The notes under the pieces were generated by a model. It was not told where the DNA came from. It did no database searches and worked only from the letters and a program-made list of their open reading frames with translations. A program made the translations under genes and the position numbers. DNA of 64,000 bases from Nitrospiraceae bacterium. GTDB taxonomy: Bacteria > Nitrospirota > Nitrospiria > Nitrospirales > Nitrospiraceae. This document shows positions 17,137 through 26,634 of this stretch, piece after piece (position 1 is the first letter of the stretch; every line of letters begins with the position of its first letter). The stretch is from the NCBI GenBank assembly GCA_009692155.1, contig SHZW01000002.1:1-64000 (forward strand), in the 5' to 3' direction.

Positions 17137-17245
17137 GCGACCATTCCGGTCTTTGCCGAACGGAAGCCTTCTGAAATTCATTCGCGGACTCAGTCAGTTT
17201 CCGCTTTCCTGCTCGGCACAGTCTCGGTGGGTATCCCGCTCCTCC
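17137..17245 (+). repeat. Palindromic element family B, copy 1
   Basis: A segment that matches the reverse complement of 20120-20231, including 30 identical bases (17181-17210 against 20184-20155). It is built as nested imperfect inverted repeats. It is followed at 17285-17318 by a block shared with composite element copy 1. No gene is seen in 17094-17392 apart from these repeats. Confidence 0.75.
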
Positions 17246-17284
17246 AGCAAAGTCCGTCCTCAGTCCTGGCTACCCTTGTTGGAA

Positions 17285-17318
17285 TTCTGAGGCCGCGCGT
17301 TGCGCGAGCACGAAGGGA
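17285..17318 (+). repeat. Copy of the composite-element tail block
   Basis: Thirty-four bases identical, in inverse orientation, to 16312-16345. It contains CCGCGCGTTGCGCGAGC, itself partly self-complementary. Further similarity continues to about 17360 (CTCGCTCCCTCCGTCCGC). Confidence 0.75.
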
Positions 17319-17392
17319 GACTGGCTGCCGCTCGCTCCCTCCGTCCGCCCGTTCTTTCTTGAGGCGCCGGTCGTTTTCCACTACGATAGCTC

Positions 17393-17596
17393 ATGGATCT
17401 TTCGCAACTCACTGCTGAGCAACTCAAAGAGCTTGTGCGCGGGCTGGTCGATGACCGTCTTCGCGAACTGGTGGGCGATCCCGATCTCGGCCTGCAGCTC
17501 GGTGAGGCGCTCCGGACGCGCCTGAAACAGTCGCTGACCTCGACGGAACGCGTGAGTGGCGATGAGGTCGCCGAAAAGCTCGGGTTGAATTGGTAA
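17393..17596 (+). CDS. Probable antitoxin of a type II toxin-antitoxin pair
   Basis: A 67-residue acidic, helical protein (MDLSQLTAEQLKELVRGLVD at the start) whose last residues, SGDEVAEKLGLNW, resemble a short helix-turn or toxin-contact segment. It has no strong family signature; the assignment rests on its place 6 bp upstream of a RelE-type toxin. Antitoxins usually bind their own promoter and the toxin. The region upstream is repeat sequence, and I see no clear operator palindrome. Confidence 0.65.
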   Translation: MDLSQLTAEQLKELVRGLVDDRLRELVGDPDLGLQLGEALRTRLKQSLTSTERVSGDEVAEKLGLNW

Positions 17597-17602
17597 CCGG
17601 CC

Positions 17603-17863
17603 ATGCCCTGGTATCGCCTTGCCTGCAAGCCCGCCGTCATCGCCGATCTCGCCGCGCTGGACAAGGAACTGGCGCAACGCCTGCTCGACAAGACGAAATG
17701 GCTGGCGTCCAACGTCGGCAATCTTCGCCACGAGCCGATTGCGCCGGAATTACCCGGTCTGGCCAAGTATGCGGTCGGGGATTGGCGGATCTTCTACACG
17801 GTTGACCGCACCGACAATATTCTCGACGTACACGGCATCATCCATCGGAATTCACTCGCCTGA
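17603..17863 (+). CDS. RelE/ParE-family toxin
   Basis: An 86-residue protein with the RelE fold pattern: MPWYRLACKPAVIADLAALD, a helical hairpin, then PELPGLAKYAVGDWRIFYTV and the last strand DVHGIIHRNSLA. The G-D-x-R-I/V-x-Y core and the C-terminal H-R are typical of ribosome-dependent RNase or gyrase-poison toxins; which it is cannot be told from sequence alone. Directly follows the antitoxin; its stop overlaps the next gene's ATG by one base. Confidence 0.85.
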   Translation: MPWYRLACKPAVIADLAALDKELAQRLLDKTKWLASNVGNLRHEPIAPELPGLAKYAVGDWRIFYTVDRTDNILDVHGIIHRNSLA

Positions 17864-18207
17864 TGGTACAGGTGGATCTGATTGAACGGGAACTCGCTGC
17901 AGCTGAGGCCGCATTGAAAGACGCCAATGACGGCAAGGCGCGTGTCTGCGCCAGGCGGGCGGTGGCTCTCGCCACTGAGGCGTGGCTGGAGCGGCTGCCT
18001 GTTCGAAAGTGGCGCGGGGATGCGATGGAATATCTCCGTCAGATTCAGCAGGATTCGTCCTTTCCGCTTCCCATCCGCCAGGCGGCTGAGCGCTTGAGTA
18101 CTCCGGTGACTCGGCAACAGACAGCCCCATTCACGGCCGATCCGATCGGTGACGCAAGGCTGATCATCGCGTACCTCAGCGCCAATCCTTCAGGGCAGGC
18201 GCCATGA
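17863..18207 (+). CDS. Unknown protein coupled to the RelE-type toxin
   Basis: A 114-residue protein whose ATG shares a base with the toxin stop codon (TGATG), so it is probably co-translated. The N-terminal half (IERELAAAEAALKDANDGKARVCARRAVALATEAWL when read on) is a pair of alanine-rich helices reminiscent of HEPN-type or four-helix-bundle proteins; the C-terminal half ends ARLIIAYLSANPSGQAP. I do not recognise the family. A third gene in a type II toxin-antitoxin operon may be a chaperone, a regulator or an unrelated passenger. Confidence 0.7.
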   Translation: MVQVDLIERELAAAEAALKDANDGKARVCARRAVALATEAWLERLPVRKWRGDAMEYLRQIQQDSSFPLPIRQAAERLSTPVTRQQTAPFTADPIGDARLIIAYLSANPSGQAP

Positions 18208-18264
18208 CCATCGGTATGGTATAAGGAGCCTCATGGACCTCGACGCATTCGGCAGGTAGCGGCG

Positions 18265-18535
18265 GAGAGGCCGGCAAGGTCGTAGGGCAATCACTACAGG
18301 GACAGCTCAGGGAAAGTGGCGAAGCGTTAAGGCGACAGGCTTGTAAGCGGCCTGTCGCCTTTCTATTTTTTATTTGTCGGTGACTCTACGATCTTTCGAG
18401 TGCGGGTTGGTCTGCTCCGACTGCGCGCATCGAACGAGCACCCTTCTGAGGTGTGCGCGTTCTGCGAGCAAGGGAGAAGACCAACCCGCCAGCTCGTATC
18501 CCTCCGTGCGCCCCCTGGAGTCGGTGTGGTATAAC
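18265..18535 (+). repeat. Composite hairpin element, copy 2
   Basis: Same order of parts as copy 1 but on the plus strand: GGGCAATCACTAC box, GTGGCGAAGCGTTAA (18316-18330), hairpin, T-rich run, then a tail with ACGAGCACCCTTCTGAGG and CCAGCTCGTATCCCTCCG that parallels copy 1. It occupies nearly all of the 335-bp gap between the toxin-antitoxin operon and the TPR gene. Confidence 0.75.
18329..18375 (+). terminator. Intrinsic terminator inside composite element copy 2
   Basis: AAGGCGACAGGC (18329-18340) pairs with GCCTGTCGCCTT (18350-18361) across a 9-base loop, followed by TTCTATTTTTTATTT. It would end transcripts of the toxin-antitoxin operon that stops at 18207. Confidence 0.8.
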
Positions 18536-18542
18536 GAGCGCC

Positions 18543-18860
18543 ATGGATATTGAAGCATTCAGGCAAATGGTTGCGAAGAACCCGAAGGGATTCCTGGGGC
18601 GCTACGGCCTCGGGAATAAGATTCTTCAAGAGGGCGGCAGTCTGGAAGAGGCCGTCGAGCATCTGCGCGTGGCGGTCCAGCTCGATCCCGTGCACGTGGC
18701 TTCACATCTAGCTCTTGGCCGCGCCTTGGTTAAGTTGGGAAAGAAAGACGAAGCGAAACCGGTACTCAACGCCGGCATCGACGCGGCTGCTTCGGGTCGC
18801 TCAAATGGGGGAGTTGATCTGATCCCTGAGATGAGAGCGCTGCTTCAAACCTTGGGCTAA
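18543..18860 (+). CDS. Small TPR-repeat protein
   Basis: A 105-residue protein with about two TPR motifs: FLGRYGLGNKILQEGGSLEE with AVEHLRVAVQLDPVHVASHL, then ALGRALVKLGKKDEAKPVLN. No signal peptide. Likely a cytoplasmic interaction module; partner unknown. The last 15 codons (VDLIPEMRALLQTLG) recur in diverged form at 19490-19537, beyond an inserted toxin-antitoxin pair. Confidence 0.8.
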   Translation: MDIEAFRQMVAKNPKGFLGRYGLGNKILQEGGSLEEAVEHLRVAVQLDPVHVASHLALGRALVKLGKKDEAKPVLNAGIDAAASGRSNGGVDLIPEMRALLQTLG

Positions 18861-18880
18861 ATCTTGTAGTCGTCTGCAAA

Positions 18881-18909
18881 TTGCTTTCTTGATGGTCCTG
18901 GCTTAGAAT
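18881..18909 (+). promoter_or_regulatory. Promoter of the DUF433-DUF5615 pair
   Basis: TTGCTT (18881-18886) and TAGAAT (18904-18909) are 17 bases apart. Transcription would start near 18916, just ahead of a GAGG binding site, and serve the two overlapping genes downstream. Confidence 0.6.
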
Positions 18910-18930
18910 TCAGCAGCGTAGAGGATGCCG

Positions 18931-19152
18931 ATGGCGACTCCGACTTCATCTCTGATCTCTTCAACCCCCGATGTGCTGGGCGGGACCCCGGTCTTTCGCG
19001 GGACGCGGGTCCCCGTTCAAACGCTCATCGAGTATTTGGAAGGGGGGCAGACGATAGACGACTTCCTTGACGGATTCCCCACGGTCACGCGCGAGCAAAT
19101 CATCGCCTTTCTCGAAGAGGCCAAGGCGAGGATGCTGACCGTCGCTTCGTGA
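18931..19152 (+). CDS. DUF433 (VapB-like) antitoxin
   Basis: A 73-residue winged-helix-type protein with the DUF433 signature: DVLGGTPVFRGTRVPVQTLI, then EGGQTIDDFLDGFPTVTREQ and the end helix IIAFLEEAKARML. The frame also has an ATG at 18925, but GAGG at 18921-18924 is correctly spaced only for the ATG at 18931. DUF433 proteins are commonly paired with Mut7-C/DUF5615 PIN-like toxins, exactly as here. The stop overlaps the toxin's GTG. Confidence 0.88.
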   Translation: MATPTSSLISSTPDVLGGTPVFRGTRVPVQTLIEYLEGGQTIDDFLDGFPTVTREQIIAFLEEAKARMLTVAS

Positions 19153-19469
19153 AAGTTCTTCTGGATGAGTGCATCGACCGCCGGTTGGCCCGTGAGATCG
19201 AAGGCCACGAGGTCGTTACGGTTCCTCAAGCCGGCTGGGCCGGCATCAAGAACGGGGAGCTTCTCCGACTGGCGCAAGCGCAGTTCGATGTATTCGTGAC
19301 GGTTGACCGCAACCTCTCGTTTCAGCAATCCCTCCCCAGCTTCAGTATCGCCGTCATCGTACTTCGCGCGCCGACGAATCGTTTGAAAGATTTGCGCCCT
19401 CTCGTCCCTCGACTCATACAGGCACTGCCGCTGGTCCCGAAAGGGGAGGTGCGGTGGGTCGGTTTATAG
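19149..19469 (+). CDS. DUF5615 (Mut7-C) PIN-like toxin
   Basis: A 106-residue PIN-fold protein. The acidic residues expected of PIN nucleases are visible in MKVLLDECIDRRL, and VFVTVDRNLSFQQ carries the later Asp. The start is GTG at 19149, overlapping the antitoxin stop by 4 bases. This and the preceding gene form a type II-like toxin-antitoxin module. The pair sits between a TPR gene and a diverged duplicate of that gene's 3' end. Confidence 0.88.
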   Translation: MKVLLDECIDRRLAREIEGHEVVTVPQAGWAGIKNGELLRLAQAQFDVFVTVDRNLSFQQSLPSFSIAVIVLRAPTNRLKDLRPLVPRLIQALPLVPKGEVRWVGL

Positions 19470-19474
19470 CAGGC

Positions 19475-19537
19475 TCGGTTGGTAGAAACGTTGATCTGAT
19501 TCCCGAAATGCGCTCGCTCCTGCAATCACTTGGCTGA
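19475..19537 (+). pseudogene. Orphan 3' end of a TPR gene
   Basis: Read in frame, this encodes VGRNVDLIPEMRSLLQSLG then a stop. The complete TPR gene ends GGVDLIPEMRALLQTLG. Across the 15 matched codons, nine differences are synonymous and two are conservative (Ala to Ser, Thr to Ser). No upstream part of the gene is present; the toxin stop codon lies a few bases before. Confidence 0.75.
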
Positions 19538-19550
19538 TTCTTAGCTTTTC

Positions 19551-19946
19551 ATGGAAGTTCTCATCGAAGTAATCCTGCAGATTCTGGGCGAGATCATTCT
19601 TCAGCTTGGTTCTGAAGTTGCCATCGAGGGCATCTGGCATAAAGTGCGCGGGCTTTTTCGCCGTATCCATCCATTCCATGCCGTGTTTGCGGGATTCGGC
19701 TACGCGTGTCTCGGTGCCTTCGTTGGCGGCGTGAGCCTCTGGCTCTTTCCCGCGCACTTCGTTAAAGACCAATGGCTGCGCGTACTGAACCTCATTGCCG
19801 CACCGGTCATAGCCGGACTTGTCATGGCGAAGATCGGAGCGTGGCGCCGGCAACGTGAACAGGAACCCATCCGTCTGGACACCTTTGCCTACGGTTTTCT
19901 GTTTGCGTTTGCGATGGCGCTAGTTCGCTTCGTCTGGGCAAAGTGA
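19551..19946 (+). CDS. Membrane protein of unknown function
   Basis: A 131-residue protein with an amphipathic N-terminal helix (MEVLIEVILQILGEIILQLG) and three likely membrane helices: VFAGFGYACLGAFVGGVSLW, VLNLIAAPVIAGLVMAKIG, and FAYGFLFAFAMALVRFVW. I do not recognise the family. No clear partner genes. The ATG follows an orphan TPR tail by 13 bp, so upstream regulatory sequence is shared or absent. Confidence 0.7.
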   Translation: MEVLIEVILQILGEIILQLGSEVAIEGIWHKVRGLFRRIHPFHAVFAGFGYACLGAFVGGVSLWLFPAHFVKDQWLRVLNLIAAPVIAGLVMAKIGAWRRQREQEPIRLDTFAYGFLFAFAMALVRFVWAK

Positions 19947-19984
19947 CAGGATTGAACGGAAGAGATACGGAGTGGGTATAGGCA

Positions 19985-20280
19985 ATAACTAGCGACGCAG
20001 CACTTCGAATGTGGCGAAGCGTTAAAGGCCACAGGCCCAAAAGCGGCCTGTGGCCTTTCCATTTTATTTTTTTGCTTAGGCTGCCGTGCTGGAGTGGCCT
20101 GCCCTGAGCGAAATTCGCCGGAGGAACGGGGCGCCCATCGAGACTTTGCCGGAAAGGAAAGCGGAAACTGACTGAGTCCGCGAAGGAATTTCCGAAGGCT
20201 TCCGCCCGGCAAAGTCCGAAAGGGCCGTTCCGGGAGGCGCTGGAGCGAAAGGGTAGGCCACCCCAGCGTCTTCTTCAGAA
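19985..20280 (+). repeat. Composite hairpin element, copy 3, fused to palindrome family B
   Basis: Begins with a box similar to copies 1 and 2 (GGCAATAACTA), the identical GTGGCGAAGCGTTAA (20011-20025) and a hairpin. After the T run it continues not with the tail of copies 1 and 2 but with a family B palindrome (20120-20231, inverse of 17137-17245). It fills the 395-bp gap between two convergent genes. Confidence 0.75.
20024..20073 (+). terminator. Intrinsic terminator inside composite element copy 3
   Basis: AAAGGCCACAGGCC (20024-20037) pairs with GGCCTGTGGCCTTT (20045-20058), followed by a T-rich run to 20073. Compared with copies 1 and 2, one base pair is switched from G-C to C-G on both arms, which keeps the stem intact. 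It would end transcripts from the membrane-protein gene at 19551. Confidence 0.8.
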
Positions 20281-20341
20281 AGTTTCATTCCGATGCCGGA
20301 GTCGTGCGTCCCACCTCGGCCGCTCGGTCGTCAGGTGTGAT

Positions 20342-20707
20342 CTAGCCCTGCGGGAGCACCGGGTGTGAGCCGTTGGATCCGTTGCACATGGCCTCCCACT
20401 GCTGTTCCCCGCTGACGATCTGTTTAATTGCGAAGCCGACCTGAGAACCGTCCACCCGGTTTTCCCAGGGCCGTTTGTGAATCGGCGCTGCCCGGATTTT
20501 AAGGTCGTTCAGGATGTGGATGGTTGCCTCCATCCAGATCGGTTGAGCGGGAGTGCGGAGCAGAATGGCGAGGCCCTTCCGGGAGACATCCACGGTCATG
20601 GCGGGCACCTGATAGGATGCCTGCTTGCTGGACCAGACCACCCGGCAATAGGTGAACACCTTTTGCCTTGGATACTGCCTCTTGCCTGGTTGTTCGGTTT
20701 CGGGCAT
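20342..20707 (-). CDS. PilZ-domain-like protein
   Basis: A 121-residue protein with a KRQYPRQKV start that fits the PilZ RxxxR motif, and the second c-di-GMP motif in TVDVSRKGLAILL (D-x-S-x-x-G). A beta-rich remainder follows. It is probably a single-domain c-di-GMP receptor, with the output partner unknown. It ends close to composite element copy 3. It lies downstream of the glutathionyl-hydroquinone reductase gene on the same strand with a 78-bp gap. Confidence 0.8.
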   Translation of the reverse strand: MPETEQPGKRQYPRQKVFTYCRVVWSSKQASYQVPAMTVDVSRKGLAILLRTPAQPIWMEATIHILNDLKIRAAPIHKRPWENRVDGSQVGFAIKQIVSGEQQWEAMCNGSNGSHPVLPQG

Positions 20708-20785
20708 CTGCTTGGTGTCCTGTGCGAACCCCGCGCGTCGTGCCGGGCACTATAGCACCAAACGCTATCCGTGCAAACAGACAGT

Positions 20786-21724
20786 TTAGCGGTTGCGGTT
20801 ATGCGGGGTGCGCAGGTCCTGGTCCGGACCAAGAGGCACGATGCGGGTGGGATTGATGTCGTCGTGGGTAACATAGTAGTGCCGCTTGATGTGATCGAAA
20901 TTGACCGTGTCGGCAATCCCGTCGGTTTGGTAGAGGTCCTTGAGGTAGCCGAACAGGTTGGGATAGTCCGCAATCCGCCGGAGGTTGCACTTGAAATGCC
21001 CGTGGTAGACCGCGTCGAACCGGATGAGGGTGACGAAGAGCCGCCAATCCGTCTCCACGAATTGCGCTCCAAATAAATAGCGCTGTGTTTTGAGGCGCGC
21101 GTCCAGTTGGTCGAGTGCGTCGAAGAGGCGGCGCACCGCTTTCTCGTAGACCCGTTGCGAGGTCGCAAAGCCGGCGCGGTAGACGCCGTCGTTCACGTTT
21201 TCGTAGATGAACGTGTTCAGCTCGTCGATGTCCTTCCGCCGCGCCTCGGGATACAAGTCCAGCCTGCTGTCGGTGAACCGGTTGAAGGCGCTGTTGAACA
21301 TGCGCATGAGGTCGTCGTCGGAGTTGCTGACGATGCGCTTGGTGGCGGTGTCCCACAGTACGGGCACCGTGACCCGTCCCCGATAGTCCGGATCGGTCGT
21401 CCGGTAGGCCTCGCTGAGAAACTGAAACCCATTGATGGGATCGAGCGAGTGGCCGGGCCCTTCACGGAAGGCCCACCCGCGGTCGTCCCGGATGGGGTCC
21501 ACCACCGTCATGCCGATGACATCTTCCAGCCGTTTCAACTTCCGTACAATAATCGTGCGGTGCGCCCAGGGGCAGGCCCAGGACACGTATAAATGGTAGC
21601 GGCCTTGGGCAGCCGGGTAGCCGGACTGACCATCGTCCGTGACCCATCCGTTGAAGGCGTCCGCCTGGCGCTTGAATGCGCCCTGGTCGGTCTGTTCGTC
21701 TGGAAATTGCGCCGTGCCAGCCAT
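20786..21724 (-). CDS. Glutathionyl-hydroquinone reductase (Xi-class GST, YqjG/ECM4 type)
   Basis: Removes glutathione from glutathionyl-hydroquinones. The 312-residue product has the diagnostic active site SWACPWAHRTIIV with Cys51, an N-terminal FKRQADAFNGWV stretch and the Xi-class C-terminal domain (DELNTFIYENVNDGVYRAGF, then FGAQFVETDWRLFVTLIRFD). Length and order match YqjG. Divergently oriented to the small gene at 21860. The presence of this enzyme implies glutathione or a similar thiol in the organism, or acquisition by transfer. Confidence 0.95.
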   Translation of the reverse strand: MAGTAQFPDEQTDQGAFKRQADAFNGWVTDDGQSGYPAAQGRYHLYVSWACPWAHRTIIVRKLKRLEDVIGMTVVDPIRDDRGWAFREGPGHSLDPINGFQFLSEAYRTTDPDYRGRVTVPVLWDTATKRIVSNSDDDLMRMFNSAFNRFTDSRLDLYPEARRKDIDELNTFIYENVNDGVYRAGFATSQRVYEKAVRRLFDALDQLDARLKTQRYLFGAQFVETDWRLFVTLIRFDAVYHGHFKCNLRRIADYPNLFGYLKDLYQTDGIADTVNFDHIKRHYYVTHDDINPTRIVPLGPDQDLRTPHNRNR

Positions 21725-21859
21725 CGTTGGGCGTCATTATATCCCATGCCCGCGTGCAAGAACCAAGGTTCGGGCACGGATTCTTGCGTGACATGAACAA
21801 TCGAAAAATCGCCGCCGGTTCGGCTACAATAGGCCAGCAGTTGGCCGGGAGCACCTGTC

Positions 21860-22060
21860 ATGAAAATAGAAGAAGCCAGGCAGCGCATCGAATCGGCGAT
21901 CGCACAATACGGCCAGCACGCCGCGGCGGCCATTGATCTGGTGATCAATGAAGTTCGTTCCGACCAGGGTGCGGGAGCCGCCAACGAACTGATCGACGAA
22001 TTCGACCTCGAACTGCTGTACAACATCCCGCCGCTGGAATCGGACTTCTCGAACAGCTGA
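21860..22060 (+). CDS. Small acidic protein of unknown function
   Basis: A 66-residue helical protein (MKIEEARQRIESAIAQYGQH at the start) with an acidic end, ELIDEFDLELLYNIPP. No signal peptide or membrane helix. I do not recognise it. A TACAAT sequence at 21825-21830 could be its -10 element, with a leader of about 25 bases. Moderately high conservation of codon pattern suggests a real gene. Confidence 0.6.
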   Translation: MKIEEARQRIESAIAQYGQHAAAAIDLVINEVRSDQGAGAANELIDEFDLELLYNIPPLESDFSNS

Positions 22061-22084
22061 CGACGTTTCCCGCAAGGGAAAATG

Positions 22085-22235
22085 GCGGCGACTGACGAAG
22101 GGCGAACTGCTCCGGCGTCGGTTAAAGCTGGGTAGCAAGGCCTCGCGTCCGCTTCTCTCAAAGCGACCCTTCCGGGCTTTAGCGTGCGGAAACCTTCTGG
22201 AATTCCCTCGGCCGCGGTCGTTTTTGAATGTCCCC
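22085..22235. repeat. Partial family B palindrome and GCTCCGGC box
   Basis: The part 22150-22225 (AGCGACCCTTCCGGGCTTT onward) is a diverged relative of family B at 17137-17245. A box GAACTGCTCCGGC...CGGTTA (22104-22124) recurs as GAACGCTCCGGC...CGGTTA at 22705-22724; the two boxes flank the DUF805 gene. The gap 22061-22256 has no gene. Confidence 0.55.
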
Positions 22236-22256
22236 GTTTCCCCCCGAGGCTATTAG

Positions 22257-22613
22257 TCAGACGGGAGGTCCGTACTGGTTGGCTTGTGCATCGCCCTCTT
22301 TGCACATCCAATACAGATAGGGAATGATTCCGATGATGGTGATAGGAATGAGCATCCACCATCCGTTTCGATCCACATCATGGAGGCGCCGTGCGTTCAC
22401 GGCGATGGCGGGCAATAATATCGCCAGCATAAACAGCACGGAGAGTCCTCCGCCTGCGGCTTCCGAGAGACCCATCACGCCTGCCGCAAGCCCGATTCCG
22501 ACATACACCAACATTTGAAAGAGCTCGAACCACCAGAATTCTGAACGCCGCGCGCGACCCTCGAAGTCGGCATATTTCTTTAGGCAGGTGGAAATCGAAT
22601 CTGAGAAAGTCAT
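22257..22613 (-). CDS. DUF805 membrane protein
   Basis: A 118-residue inner-membrane protein beginning MTFSDSISTCLKKYADFEGR. It has the DUF805 hallmarks: FEGRARRSEFWWFELF, a NARRLHDVDRNGWW loop and four membrane helices. The ATG at 22613 has GGATGGA upstream, better than the GTG at 22625. Function unknown. It is flanked by a small direct repeat (22104-22124 and 22705-22724), which suggests it may be a mobile insert. The 22626-22772 stretch holds only that repeat. Confidence 0.88.
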   Translation of the reverse strand: MTFSDSISTCLKKYADFEGRARRSEFWWFELFQMLVYVGIGLAAGVMGLSEAAGGGLSVLFMLAILLPAIAVNARRLHDVDRNGWWMLIPITIIGIIPYLYWMCKEGDAQANQYGPPV

Positions 22614-22772
22614 GTTTCCATCCACGGGCTAGACGTGAGGTGCGGCTGGCTGGGGCTGTCGGTTCAGTGCGGAGCCTAGCAGCTTCGCATATTCGGCACA
22701 AGCAGAACGCTCCGGCTCCGGTTAGCCGTGTTTTCGGTGAGAGGAAAAAGCTTCGAAGCGTTCATCCCCTCA

Positions 22773-22801
22773 TTGACTTCGCCTTTTCCCGTCTGTTAAA
22801 T
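22773..22801 (+). promoter_or_regulatory. Promoter of dnaG-rpoD
   Basis: TTGACT (22773-22778) and TTAAAT (22796-22801) are exactly 17 bases apart. The predicted start near 22808 gives a leader of about 130 nt before dnaG. Confidence 0.65.
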
Positions 22802-22936
22802 TGCACAGTCAATACATAAAAAATTTCGAGCCTTTCCGTGTTGTTGGAACTCGGTTCACGGCAGCGGGATGGATGTCTGAAACAGCCGCCAGGCGGTTCG
22901 TATTCGATATCCGGCAGGGCACAGGAGCGTAACCGC

Positions 22937-24775
22937 GTGAGCCTCGGTCTCATTCCCCAAGAGATCATCGAACAAGTTAAAGACCGCACCGATATCCTCG
23001 ATGTTGTCTCCGGCTACGTGACCCTCTCCAAGGCGGGCCAGAACTTCAAAGGCCTGTGCCCCTTTCACTCGGAAAAAACGCCGTCGTTCATGGTCAGCCC
23101 CTCGCGGCAGATCTTCCATTGCTTCGGCTGCGGGACGGGCGGCAATGCCTTCACCTTCGTGATGAAGATGGAAGGGACGAGCTTCCCCGAAACAATCCGT
23201 GAACTGGCCCGCAAGGCCGGCATCGCGGTGCCGGAAGCCGCGCCGGGCTTCCGACCGGCGCAGGATACCGGCAATCGCGAGAAGCTGGAGACGCTGAACG
23301 AGGCGGCGCAGGCCTGGTTCATGCACAATCTCACGCAAGCGGAAGCCGGCCGGGACGCGCGGCTCTATCTGAAAGAGCGCGGCATGTTCGAGGACACGCT
23401 GGAGGCCTTCGGCTTCGGCTACGCGCCGGAAAGCTGGGATGGCCTGCTGAAACATCTTTTGAAGAACGGCTATACGCTGCCGGATTTGCTTGCGGGCGGG
23501 CTGATCACGACGAAGGACGGCGCCGGGAGAAACCCGAAGGATGCCTCCGGCTATTACGACAAGTTCCGCGCGCGCGTGATGTTCCCCATCCGCGACCTGC
23601 GCAAAAAAGTGATCGGCTTCGGCGGCCGCATTCTGGGCGAGGGCATGCCGAAATATCTCAACTCGCCGGAGACGCCGCTCTTCAGCAAGGGCCGTGCGTT
23701 ATATCTATTGGAGAAGGCGCGTGAGGCAGCCGGCAAGACGGACACGGTGATCATTGTCGAAGGCTATTTCGACGCGATTGCGCTGCACCAGGCGGGGATT
23801 ACGAACGTGGTGGCGACGCTCGGCACGGCGCTGACGCCGGACCACATCCGGACGATCCGGCGTTACGTGACGAAGGTGGTGTTGCTGTTCGATCCGGACG
23901 AGGCGGGCGTGCGGGCGGCGTTGCGGACGCTGGACCTGTTTGTGGACAGCGGCCTCGGCGTGAAAGTGGTCTCGCTGCCGTCCGGCGACGACCCGGACAC
24001 GTTCATCCGGAACCAGGGCACGGAGGTCTTCGCGCAGATGCAGGAGAAGGCTCCGAGCCTGCTGGACTTCGCCGTCGAGCACAGCCTGAAGCGTGCAGGC
24101 TCGACCGTGATCGAGGATCGCATCCGGAGCGTGGACGAAATTCTGCGCATTCTCCAGAAGACGAGCAACCGCCTGGAAAAGGAAGAATGCACGAAGCGCG
24201 TGGCGGAACGGTTGGGCGTGAATCAGCAGCGTTTGATTGAGCGCTACCCGGAGTTGCGTCCGCGGGAGATGCGGCAGGCCAGGAGGGATGCGCCGGTCAG
24301 CGTGCCGTCGGCTGGCGCGCGGTTCAAGGGCACACCGGAAGAGCGCGATCTGGTCCATTTGCTGTTGCAGGGGCAGTTGCTGCCGGCGGAAGTGCGGCGG
24401 CTGGAGGCGGAGACCTTCTCCATGCCGGCCTGCAAACTCATTGTGGAGATTGCGCTGCGGACGCTGGACGAGGGGCGCGTTTCGGTGCGCGCGACGCTGG
24501 ATGAAGCGCTGGCCGACGTGGCCTGCGCCACGGTGGCGACGGAATTGTCGATGCTGGATCAGCCGTATGATGACGTGCGGCAGCATGTGACGGATTGCCT
24601 GGGCCGGCTGGAGCGCAAGAAGCTGGAAGGCGCGCTGGGCCGACTGATTACACAGCTCCGTGTAGCCGAGCAGGAAGGGCGGACGGATGAGGCGCAGCGG
24701 CTGAACGATGAAGTCAATGCCTTGCGATTGCAAAAGTCGGGTCGCGCGACGGTATCTTCAGCTCCGAGCGCATAG
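22937..24775 (+). CDS. dnaG: DNA primase
   Basis: Makes RNA primers for replication. The 612-residue product has the N-terminal CHC2 zinc finger ([11 protein letters not shown] then [10 protein letters not shown], about residues 38-65), the RNA-polymerase core with TOPRIM ([27 protein letters not shown], about 270-330) and a C-terminal helicase-interaction domain. The GTG at 22937 is chosen because CAGGAG lies 8 bases upstream and [14 protein letters not shown] then matches the usual start; the frame is open to 22838. It is directly followed by rpoD, the classical macromolecular-synthesis arrangement. Confidence 0.96.
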   Translation: MSLGLIPQEIIEQVKDRTDILDVVSGYVTLSKAGQNFKGLCPFHSEKTPSFMVSPSRQIFHCFGCGTGGNAFTFVMKMEGTSFPETIRELARKAGIAVPEAAPGFRPAQDTGNREKLETLNEAAQAWFMHNLTQAEAGRDARLYLKERGMFEDTLEAFGFGYAPESWDGLLKHLLKNGYTLPDLLAGGLITTKDGAGRNPKDASGYYDKFRARVMFPIRDLRKKVIGFGGRILGEGMPKYLNSPETPLFSKGRALYLLEKAREAAGKTDTVIIVEGYFDAIALHQAGITNVVATLGTALTPDHIRTIRRYVTKVVLLFDPDEAGVRAALRTLDLFVDSGLGVKVVSLPSGDDPDTFIRNQGTEVFAQMQEKAPSLLDFAVEHSLKRAGSTVIEDRIRSVDEILRILQKTSNRLEKEECTKRVAERLGVNQQRLIERYPELRPREMRQARRDAPVSVPSAGARFKGTPEERDLVHLLLQGQLLPAEVRRLEAETFSMPACKLIVEIALRTLDEGRVSVRATLDEALADVACATVATELSMLDQPYDDVRQHVTDCLGRLERKKLEGALGRLITQLRVAEQEGRTDEAQRLNDEVNALRLQKSGRATVSSAPSA

Positions 24776-24783
24776 GAGAACGC

Positions 24784-26631
<1,848 letters not shown>

Positions 26632-26634
26632 ATT

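Noticed and set aside
16000-22730. Integron-like cassette array, because small genes alternate with palindromic repeats and GTTA motifs.
   Set aside because: No integron integrase is present, the repeats do not carry matched RYYYAAC and GTTRRRY core sites, and gene orientations are mixed.
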